From: Ulvibacter antarcticus
GTDB lineage: Bacteria; Bacteroidota; Bacteroidia; Flavobacteriales; Flavobacteriaceae
Direction: 5' to 3'
NCBI RefSeq assembly: GCF_003688405.1
Contig: NZ_REFC01000011.1
Location: 1-64,000 of the forward strand
Length of the DNA stretch: 64,000 nt
The notes beneath the pieces are model-generated. The model was given only the letters and a program-made list of their open reading frames with translations, made no database searches and was not told where the DNA came from. Below are positions 57,359 through 64,000 of the stretch, piece after piece. Position 1 is the stretch's first letter. Every line of letters starts with the position of its first letter. Made by a program: the position numbers and the translations under genes.

Positions 57359-57390
57359 GGGGTACCATTGCCGTGGTGCCCCATTTTTTT
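57359..57390 (+). other. Terminator-like hairpin with no plus-strand gene before it
   Basis: GGGGTACCA pairs with TGGTGCCCC (one T-G pair) around TTGCCG, followed by ATTTTTTT on the plus strand. No plus-strand gene lies upstream. It is in the 167-base gap before the minus-strand T9SS hydrolase, so it may also be a leader hairpin of that gene. The rest of this gap shows nothing. Confidence 0.35.
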
Positions 57391-57470
57391 CTCCATAAAT
57401 TTTGGTTTTTTAAGGTTGATAAAATGAATTTTGTCTCTTCAGTAATTCTTTAGCCTATTAAACAAGCCAT

Positions 57471-57992
57471 TTAATTAAACTTTAATTGAAAAAATGGTCC
57501 AACATAATAGATTGTAGAAGCTGAGTTTAAATTCGAATGTAATTGAAGTCCGATGCCAAAATTAGCACCAAGCTGGAATCTTATTCGAGCATCAATCGGG
57601 AAGCCTATAGTGTTGTAATTTGTAAATTCAAAATTTTCTGAATTCGCTTTTTTAAAATAAAAGTAACCAAGACCTCCATAGAATTCAGCGAATAACCAAT
57701 CGTTAATACTCAGTTCTCGTCCATAAGACAAATTAGCTTCCACAAACACATCAGATCTATTCGGTCCCAATACATTAACTTTCAACTCAGAACCACCCAT
57801 AGCAGAAAATCTAAACTTATTGTTATTGAGATCGAACACAACGTCCAGACCTCCTGCGGCGCCACCCGTATCCTTATCGAAATAACCACCAATCGTGCCG
57901 GATGCACTATAGATTTGAAATCCCGCTTCATTTTGTGCAACCGAGTTACTCAACACAAGTAAAAATGAACATACAATTATTAGCTTTTGCAT
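57471..57992 (-). CDS. Small secreted beta-barrel-like protein of unknown function
   Basis: I do not recognise this 173-residue protein. It has a signal peptide (MQKLIIVCSFLLVLSNSVAQ) and alternating polar/hydrophobic strands: FVEANLSYGRELSINDWLF, EFYGGLGYFYFKK, DARIRFQLGANFGIGLQLH and YVGPFFQLKFN. It ends in an aromatic-polar strand with a final Asn after Phe, resembling an eight-stranded outer-membrane barrel of the OmpW/PorT-like size class. It lies 18 bases after the LRR gene and 167 bases before the T9SS hydrolase, which suggests co-expression. A role as their partner is inference only. Confidence 0.72.
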   Translation of the reverse strand: MQKLIIVCSFLLVLSNSVAQNEAGFQIYSASGTIGGYFDKDTGGAAGGLDVVFDLNNNKFRFSAMGGSELKVNVLGPNRSDVFVEANLSYGRELSINDWLFAEFYGGLGYFYFKKANSENFEFTNYNTIGFPIDARIRFQLGANFGIGLQLHSNLNSASTIYYVGPFFQLKFN

Positions 57993-58010
57993 AAGTTTTC
58001 ATTTAATAGT

Positions 58011-59231
58011 TTAACTACTTTTTATAATTTTCTCTACAGATATTCTATTGCTCTCGTTTGTTAGATGGACAAAATATATTCCAGTTGACAGAGTGCTCAT
58101 ATCCAAATTGAAGGTCAGACCGTTTTTAACAAATTGATACAATAACTGGCCCTGTAAATCATAGATTTTTATATCGACAATAGGCTTGTCTGAGGTAATC
58201 TGTAATGTATCTTTTAATGGGTTAGGGAATAGAAAAATGTTTCCCAATTCATTTTCATTTAAAGACAAATTACAATCATCCGTGAATATTAACTCACGCC
58301 CTACATGAGTTTCTATAAAGCCGGCTAGATTGGAGTTTATATCATCTAAACATACAGTTTCTAATGTCGGGAGACTCTCAAAATTACTTGATGAACTTCC
58401 GGATGTGTCGAAATTTAAATTATTCCCATTTCGCAGATTAATGTCTGCTAAATTTAAATTCTCACGACAATCTAAGGTTCTTAAATTTACATTTTCGTAA
58501 AGGCTCAATACTAAAAGGTCATTATTCCTAATATTCAAACCTAGTAGCTCAATATTATTTGATAAGTCAATATTTGAAATCGTGTTATTGGCACAATTCA
58601 AATTTCTCAGATTTACATTATCACTAACATCCAAAGTTGTGAGATGGTTGAAGGGACTGATTAAAAATTCTAAATTCGGACTATTGCCAAGGTTTAACGA
58701 TATTAACTCATTAGATTGACAATCAACTGTAGTCAAATTTGTTTTATTACTTAAGTCTAATGTCACCAAAGAATTTGTACTACATGAAATTGACTCTAAA
58801 TTATCATTTCCGCTTAGACCCAATGTTTCCAGCAAATTATCTGATGTATTCAAGTCTCTTAATTGAAGATTCCCACTAAGATTTATTGTGGTTAAGCTAT
58901 TCCTGTCACATCGAAGTACTTCTAAACTACTGTTTGTAGATAAGTTTAGATTAGTGAGTTGATTCCAACTGCAATTGAGTCCGACAATATTGACAAACGC
59001 TTCAATCCCTGTTAAATCTGCAATATTTCCTGGATTAGCAACTGTACCATTTACTTCAATAGTGCCAGTGAATGCTTCAGCTTCCGCCAATTGTATTTCA
59101 CTATCACTATTGGTGTCAATTATCGGTGAATGATCAAGAAGTTTAGTCTTAAATTCAGCATCCGGTATATTAACTATTTGTGCATTTATACTTGAAGAAA
59201 GCACGAAAAAAACTATTATTATGTATTTCAT
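58011..59231 (-). CDS. Leucine-rich repeat protein with T9SS type A sorting domain
   Basis: The 406-residue protein has a signal peptide (about 1-17), an EF-like region with DTNSDSEIQLAEAEAF, and about nine leucine-rich repeats (about 70-290) of roughly 21 residues with the pattern LxxLxCxxN xLxxLDLSxNxxL, for example LTTVDCQSNELISLNLGNSP. The last 80 residues are a sorting domain (NIFLFPNPLKDTLQI, IYDLQGQLLYQF, LSTGIYFVHL). It is probably displayed on the surface as a binding protein. It heads a small run with the barrel-like gene. The 249 bases upstream hold only the infB terminator. Confidence 0.88.
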   Translation of the reverse strand: MKYIIIVFFVLSSSINAQIVNIPDAEFKTKLLDHSPIIDTNSDSEIQLAEAEAFTGTIEVNGTVANPGNIADLTGIEAFVNIVGLNCSWNQLTNLNLSTNSSLEVLRCDRNSLTTINLSGNLQLRDLNTSDNLLETLGLSGNDNLESISCSTNSLVTLDLSNKTNLTTVDCQSNELISLNLGNSPNLEFLISPFNHLTTLDVSDNVNLRNLNCANNTISNIDLSNNIELLGLNIRNNDLLVLSLYENVNLRTLDCRENLNLADINLRNGNNLNFDTSGSSSSNFESLPTLETVCLDDINSNLAGFIETHVGRELIFTDDCNLSLNENELGNIFLFPNPLKDTLQITSDKPIVDIKIYDLQGQLLYQFVKNGLTFNLDMSTLSTGIYFVHLTNESNRISVEKIIKSS

Positions 59232-59424
59232 TGGTCGGTGTTTTTTGATTAATTTTTGGGTAAAACTTTATAGGGAGGGTCTGTTAAAGCTACTAAAAAA
59301 AAGTCATACTCACGGAGTCTACAGTCTTGGTTCAAGAATATAGACTGAAAAATTCTACCGGAAACTGATGGCTTCAGACCATATGAGAGGCATTATATAA
59401 ACAGATATTAGAAAGTTATAAAAT

Positions 59425-59456
59425 AAAAAAAGCGACTCATATGAGTCGCTTTTTTT
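59425..59456 (-). terminator. Terminator after infB
   Basis: AGCGACTCAT and ATGAGTCGCT form a perfect palindrome flanked by A and T runs. It lies about 25 bases past the infB stop and would also act on the plus strand. Confidence 0.92.
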
Positions 59457-59480
59457 ATTTATTCCGAAGAAAAGAAAATC

Positions 59481-62276
59481 CTATTTCAACTTCTTCTTCA
59501 CTGCAACCTCCTGGAAGGCTTCAATAATATCGTTTTCAAAAATATCGTTGTAATTCTTGACTTGAATTCCACAATCATATCCCTTCGCCACCTCTTTCAC
59601 GTCATCTTTGAATCGCTTTAAGGATGATAATTCACCGGTAAACACAACTACACCTTCACGGATAAGTCGGATTCCAGACCCTCTAAAGATCTTTCCACTT
59701 AATACCATACAACCTGCAATAGTACCAACCTTAGAAATCTTGAAAGTTTCACGAATTTCTGCAGTACCTGTAACCTCCTCTTTCATAACCGGAGATAACA
59801 TTCCTTCCATCGCATCCTTCAAGTCATTAATAGCATCGTAAATAATTGAGTACATACGGATATCAATTTCTTCCTTATCTGCTATCTGTCGTGCATTCCC
59901 CATTGGGCGCACATTAAATCCTATTACAATTGCATCAGATGCAGACGCTAATAATACGTCACTTTCAGTAATTGGACCTACCGCTTTATGGATAATATTT
60001 ACCTGAATTTCTTCCGTAGAAAGCTTCTGGAACGAATCTGTCAATGCTTCAACAGAACCATCCACATCACCTTTCAGAATAATATTCAATTCTTTAAAGT
60101 CTCCAAGTGCAATACGTCTTCCAATTTCATCCAACGTAATATGTCTCTGAGTTCTCACCGACTGCTCACGCTGTAATTGAGTACGTTTGGATGCAATAGT
60201 TTTTGCTTCTCTTTCGTCTTCAAATACATTAAATTTATCTCCTGCCTGTGGAGCGCCATCTAGACCTAGTATTGATACTGGTGTTGAAGGACCTGCTTGT
60301 TCTACATTGTTTCCGCGCTCATCATGCATGGCTTTTACCTTACCACTGTTTTGACCAGCAAGAACGTAATCACCTATCTTTAAAGTTCCACCCTGTACAA
60401 GAATAGTGGATACATACCCTCTACCTTTGTCAAGGAATGCTTCTACAACCGTACCATTAGCAGATCTGTTTGGATTCGCTTGAAGCTCAAGAAGTTCTGC
60501 TTCCAGTAGTACTTTTTCAAGCAATTCGGGAACTCCTTCTCCGGTTTTTGCTGAAATATCATGAGATTGGATCTTTCCACCCCAGTCTTCAACCAACAAG
60601 TTCATACTCGCCAATTGCTCCTTAATCTTTTCAGGATTGGCGTCTGGCTTATCTATTTTATTTATTGCAAAAACAATCGGCACACCAGCAGCTTGAGCAT
60701 GACTGATCGCCTCTTTGGTTTGCGGCATAATTGCATCATCTGCGGCAACTACAATAATCGCTAAATCGGTTACCTTAGCACCTCTCGCACGCATGGCAGT
60801 AAAGGCCTCGTGACCTGGAGTATCTAGAAAGGCAATTTTTTGTCCATTCTTTAACTGTACTCCGTAGGCACCAATATGTTGTGTAATTCCTCCTGATTCA
60901 CCAGCAATTACGTTTTCTTCTCGAATATAATCCAGTAAAGAAGTTTTACCATGATCAACGTGTCCCATCACCGTAACAATTGGTGCTCTGGCCATTAAAT
61001 CTTCCGGTGCATCCTCCTCTTCTTGAACCGCTTCTTCAATATCGGCTGTGATAAATTCTACTTCAAATCCAAATTCATCAGCAACGATCGATAAGGTTTC
61101 GGCATCCAGACGTTGATTCATCGTCACCATCATACCAAGCGACATACATGCAGAAATTACCTTAGTAACCGGCACATCCATCATTGTTGCCACCTCACTT
61201 ACCGTTACAAATTCAGTAAGCTTTAATGACTTATCAGCTTCTTGCAAAGCCAGTTCATCCTCCGTTTTCTGACGGTGACTATCTCTTTTCTCTCTACGAT
61301 ATTTGGCCCCTTTACCTTTAGATGACTTCCCTTGAAGTTTCTCTAAAGTTTCACGAACCTGCTTTTGTACTTCTTCTTCACTAGGCTCTTCTTTAGGCAC
61401 ATTGGTTCGCGTACCGACACCTTTTCTACCTGGCCCTCTGTTATCTCTAACGTTTCCTCCACTACCTTTTTGTGGCTCTTTACTTATACGACGACGTTTA
61501 CTCCTCTTATCTTTAGAATCGGAAGATTTACTTTCAGTCTTTTTCTTTTCTGGCTTTTTGAATTTTGTTAAATCAATCTTCTGTCCTGTAAAATTAGGAC
61601 CATCCAGCTTTTTATATTTTGTCTCTACTATTCCAGAACCCGCTTCACCACTTTCTTCTGTAGTTTCAGATTTCGGTGCTTCAACTTCTTTTGGTGCTTC
61701 TTCTTTTTTAGCTTCTTCTTTAGTTGCTACAGGAGCAGTTTCCTTCTTTTTCTCTTCGGAAGGAGTCGCAACTTCTTTAACAGCTACTTTTGGAGCCTCT
61801 TCAGCTTTTGGCTTTTCAGGTGTAACCGGCTTAGCCTCTTCTTTTGAAGGTACTTCTTTTACTTCTTCTTTTACAGCTTCAGTTGGAACAGGCTTTTCTA
61901 CTTGTTCTTCTTTTTTGGCAGCCTTTGGGTTCAAATCAATTTTCCCAACCTGTTTTGTGCCCTCCAATTTTGCTTCAGCTTTGATAACAACAGGCGCAAC
62001 TCTCTTCTGCTTTTCCTCAATTTCACGCTCTCGCTCCAGACGAATTTCTTCCTTCTCTTTTCGCTTTTCCTCACCCACTTCCTTAGAAGCTACCTTCTTG
62101 CTTTTATCCGTTTGAAATTCTTCAAACAAAACCTGGTATTCTGTATCGGAAATTTTGGTAGTAGGACGCGCTTCCACTTCATGTCCTTTGGAACTTAAAA
62201 ATTCCACGGCACGATCGAGCGAAATGTTAAATTCACGTAATACTTTGTTAAGCCTTATCGATTTTACTTCAGCCAT
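59481..62276 (-). CDS. infB: Translation initiation factor IF-2
   Basis: The 931-residue protein has a first IF2 N-terminal domain ([21 protein letters not shown]), a long Lys/Glu/Pro-rich linker (about 55-340), a second N-terminal-type domain (about 358-408), and the G domain with G1 GHVDHGKT (438-445), G3 DTPGHEAF and G4 NKID. Domains II-IV end with the initiator-tRNA-binding domain containing [16 protein letters not shown]-2 brings fMet-tRNA to the 30S subunit. It follows nusA by 61 bases and ends the rimP-nusA-infB operon. Confidence 0.96.
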   Translation of the reverse strand: MAEVKSIRLNKVLREFNISLDRAVEFLSSKGHEVEARPTTKISDTEYQVLFEEFQTDKSKKVASKEVGEEKRKEKEEIRLEREREIEEKQKRVAPVVIKAEAKLEGTKQVGKIDLNPKAAKKEEQVEKPVPTEAVKEEVKEVPSKEEAKPVTPEKPKAEEAPKVAVKEVATPSEEKKKETAPVATKEEAKKEEAPKEVEAPKSETTEESGEAGSGIVETKYKKLDGPNFTGQKIDLTKFKKPEKKKTESKSSDSKDKRSKRRRISKEPQKGSGGNVRDNRGPGRKGVGTRTNVPKEEPSEEEVQKQVRETLEKLQGKSSKGKGAKYRREKRDSHRQKTEDELALQEADKSLKLTEFVTVSEVATMMDVPVTKVISACMSLGMMVTMNQRLDAETLSIVADEFGFEVEFITADIEEAVQEEEDAPEDLMARAPIVTVMGHVDHGKTSLLDYIREENVIAGESGGITQHIGAYGVQLKNGQKIAFLDTPGHEAFTAMRARGAKVTDLAIIVVAADDAIMPQTKEAISHAQAAGVPIVFAINKIDKPDANPEKIKEQLASMNLLVEDWGGKIQSHDISAKTGEGVPELLEKVLLEAELLELQANPNRSANGTVVEAFLDKGRGYVSTILVQGGTLKIGDYVLAGQNSGKVKAMHDERGNNVEQAGPSTPVSILGLDGAPQAGDKFNVFEDEREAKTIASKRTQLQREQSVRTQRHITLDEIGRRIALGDFKELNIILKGDVDGSVEALTDSFQKLSTEEIQVNIIHKAVGPITESDVLLASASDAIVIGFNVRPMGNARQIADKEEIDIRMYSIIYDAINDLKDAMEGMLSPVMKEEVTGTAEIRETFKISKVGTIAGCMVLSGKIFRGSGIRLIREGVVVFTGELSSLKRFKDDVKEVAKGYDCGIQVKNYNDIFENDIIEAFQEVAVKKKLK

Positions 62277-62337
62277 ATAAATGCTTTCTCCTGTTTCTTT
62301 ATTTTAAAAATTTGTATAAAAGTAATTAAACTTTCAA

Positions 62338-63570
62338 CTACTCTTCAAATTCTTCTCTCAATATATTTATCACTTCCTGAATTGTTTCCTCTTCAAGATC
62401 AGTTCTAGACACCAAATCTTTCAAGTCGTACTCCAACACACTCTTGGCAGTATCTAATCCAATTTTATGGAATTCCTGAATAATCCAGCTTTCAATTTCA
62501 TCAGAGAATTCGCTTAATTCTACATCTTCTTCAGCCCCTTCTCTTAACACATCAATTTCATAACCAGTAAGTTGACCCGCCAAACGAATGTTATGCCCTC
62601 CTCGTCCAATTGCCTTACTAACTTCCTCCGGTCTTAAAATAACCTCAGCACGTTTAGTCTCTTCATTTAACTTGATTGACGTCACTTTTGCCGGACTTAA
62701 TGCGCGGGTTATAAACAACGGTAAATTACTTGTATAATTTATTACATCAATATTCTCATTACCTAGTTCACGTACAATTCCGTGAATTCTAGATCCTTTC
62801 ATCCCCACACAAGCTCCAACAGGATCGATACGATCATCGTAAGAATCTACTGCAACTTTCGCTTTTTCACCAGGAATACGCACTACCTTTTTCACAGTAA
62901 TCAATCCATCAAATACCTCAGGAATTTCTTGCTCAAACAATTTCTCAAGAAAAACAGGTGCCGCTCTTGACATAATAATTGTCGGCTTGTTTCCCTTTAA
63001 CTCTACACTTTCAATAATACCACGAACATTATCTCCTTTTCTGAAAAAATCTGAAGGAATTTGTTTTTCCTTCGGAAGGATTAGCTCATTCCCATCATCA
63101 TCCAACAAAATAACCGCACGATGACGAATATGATGTACTTCTGCCGTATATATTTCGCCTTCCAGTTCCTTGAACTGCTTGTAAATATTTGTATTATCGT
63201 GCTCGTGAATCTTCGAAATTAAATTCTGACGCAAGGCCAAAATAGAACGTCTTCCAAGATCAATAAGTTTAACTTCTTCAGAAACATCTTCCCCAATTTC
63301 AAAATCAGGTTCAATTTTTCTAGCAGCAGATAATGAAATTTCTTCGTTAGGATCTTCAACTTCTCCATCGGCAACCACAACTCTATTTCTCCAAATCTCT
63401 AAATCCCCTTTATCAGGATTGATAATTATATCGAAGTTATCATCACTTCCATACTTTTTCTTCAAAGCATTTCTGAAAACATCTTCTAGTATCGCCATAA
63501 GCGTAACTCTGTCTATCAGTTTATCGTCTTTAAATTCTGAAAACGAATCAATTAACGCTAAATTTTCCAT
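62338..63570 (-). CDS. nusA: Transcription termination/antitermination factor NusA
   Basis: The 410-residue protein starts MENLALIDSFSEFKDDKLID, with the N-terminal RNA polymerase-binding domain (about 1-125), an S1 domain (about 130-200) and two KH domains, marked by VGACVGMKGSRIHGIVRELGNE and ISKAIGRGGHNIRLAGQL-like motifs. A short acidic C-terminal region follows, without the two AR repeats of enterobacterial NusA. NusA controls pausing, termination and antitermination. It sits six bases after rimP. Confidence 0.95.
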   Translation of the reverse strand: MENLALIDSFSEFKDDKLIDRVTLMAILEDVFRNALKKKYGSDDNFDIIINPDKGDLEIWRNRVVVADGEVEDPNEEISLSAARKIEPDFEIGEDVSEEVKLIDLGRRSILALRQNLISKIHEHDNTNIYKQFKELEGEIYTAEVHHIRHRAVILLDDDGNELILPKEKQIPSDFFRKGDNVRGIIESVELKGNKPTIIMSRAAPVFLEKLFEQEIPEVFDGLITVKKVVRIPGEKAKVAVDSYDDRIDPVGACVGMKGSRIHGIVRELGNENIDVINYTSNLPLFITRALSPAKVTSIKLNEETKRAEVILRPEEVSKAIGRGGHNIRLAGQLTGYEIDVLREGAEEDVELSEFSDEIESWIIQEFHKIGLDTAKSVLEYDLKDLVSRTDLEEETIQEVINILREEFEE

Positions 63571-63576
63571 ATCATC

Positions 63577-64000
63577 TTAATTAAATTTTACCATCACTTT
63601 TGCTTCAATAATCTCTTTATAAGGGAGTACGGCTGTTTTTTCTACCGTAATTTTTCCTTTTCCAATTGGCTTAGGCTCTCTTGCCTTCCAATGGAGCTCA
63701 ATACCTTCGTCATCAGACTTCATTAAATCTCCTTCAATTACTCGGCTATCAGCAGTTTTTACCTTCAAGGTTCTGCCAATATTCTTCTTAAACTGACGAG
63801 GTAGTTTTAAACCTTCAGTAACTCCGGCAGACATCACTTCAAGTGAGAAATCTTCCTCTTCGCGGTCTAAATTATGTTCAATCGCTCTACTAACTGCAAT
63901 ACAATCCTCAACAGTTACACCTAAATCTCCATCAATAGTTATCGATATTTTGTTCTGATCTGTTATAATCATATCGATCAAAAACAGTGATGAATTCTCC
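63577..64000 (-). CDS. rimP: Ribosome maturation factor RimP (5' end beyond the window)
   Basis: The frame stays open to the right edge, giving at least 141 residues: ENSSLFLIDMIITDQNKISITIDGD at its visible start reads straight through a TTG at 63981, matching the RimP N-terminal domain pattern. Then GVTVEDCIAVSRAIEHNL, SLEVMSAGVTEGLKLPRQF and an SH3-like C-terminal domain follow. RimP assists 30S maturation. It heads rimP-nusA-infB. The true start is outside the window, so this is a partial gene rather than one starting at the TTG. Confidence 0.9.
   Translation of the reverse strand, partial: ENSSLFLIDMIITDQNKISITIDGDLGVTVEDCIAVSRAIEHNLDREEEDFSLEVMSAGVTEGLKLPRQFKKNIGRTLKVKTADSRVIEGDLMKSDDEGIELHWKAREPKPIGKGKITVEKTAVLPYKEIIEAKVMVKFN

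Noticed and set aside
61402-62115. 237-codon open frame on the plus strand
   Set aside because: It is antisense to the Lys/Glu-rich linker of infB; repeated AAG/GAA codons keep the opposite strand open and the product is low-complexity Ser/Phe.
63577-63981. rimP as a complete gene starting at TTG 63981
   Set aside because: The frame continues upstream to the window edge with family-typical residues, so the gene is cut by the edge.
1-64000. tRNA, rRNA, CRISPR array, insertion sequence or phage genes
   Set aside because: I looked in all gaps for cloverleaf-like segments, spaced repeats, transposase motifs and phage genes and saw none.

Overview
The window is a low-GC chromosomal segment from a member of the Flavobacteriaceae (Bacteroidota), probably marine or aerobic. 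Supporting signs are SprA and a RemB-like protein of the gliding/type IX secretion (T9SS) machinery, several proteins with T9SS C-terminal sorting domains or choice-of-anchor L architecture, an alternative complex III (Act) operon joined to cytochrome c oxidase genes, promoters of the Bacteroidota TTG / TAnnTTTG type, and absence of clear Shine-Dalgarno sequences. I found no rRNA, tRNA, CRISPR array, insertion sequence, prophage or plasmid gene; it reads as core chromosome.

Layout. 1-1586: 5' part of a large secreted choice-of-anchor L protein (minus strand, runs off the left edge). 1662-7024 (plus): Nfu-type Fe-S scaffold, dodecin, a DUF255/thioredoxin-like lipoprotein, an unrecognised secreted protein, and an MscS channel. 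7011-14772 (minus): a MacB-type ABC export system (ATPase, two permeases, adaptor, TolC, second adaptor) ending with tsaB. 14919-20242 (minus): heme O synthase, two subunit III-type oxidase genes and subunit IV, a terminator, then a second unit with a cysteine-less SCO-like protein, SCO, DUF420 and a small CxxC membrane protein. 20458-21516 (plus): secreted metallo-beta-lactamase-fold hydrolase. 21682-26504 (minus): RemB-like outer-membrane protein and three TonB-family proteins. 26532-35184 (minus): ruvA-sprA-gcvH-vanZ. 35265-40976 (minus): malic enzyme, and ruvB-P450-queG. 41142-41651 (plus): peroxiredoxin-like protein. 41731-53521 (minus): actABCDEF-coxBA. 53748-54134 (plus): small SPOR protein. 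54229-59231 (minus): LRR T9SS protein, small barrel-like protein, large T9SS hydrolase. 59481-64000 (minus): rimP-nusA-infB, with rimP cut by the right edge.

How the genes work together. The main theme is aerobic respiration: Act complex (quinol to cytochrome c), oxidase subunits I and II in the same operon, and subunits III/IV, heme O synthase and copper-site assembly factors (SCO, DUF420 and probably two uncharacterised neighbours) about 20 kb away. A second theme is the cell envelope: SprA, the RemB-like protein, TonB proteins, MacB export, and cargo proteins probably displayed or secreted through T9SS.

I did not find a wholly new multi-gene system. The best leads are a C-terminal helix-hairpin-helix domain on the ActC membrane subunit, a SCO-like paralogue without its copper cysteines, a small CxxC membrane protein tied to the SCO unit, His-rich segments in Cox I and ActF, a soluble insertion in a subunit III, an mscS terminator placed inside the tsaB coding region, and a four-gene family sharing a TonB-like domain with a conserved Cys pair. 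Family assignments come from recognising sequence motifs by eye; no database search was run.
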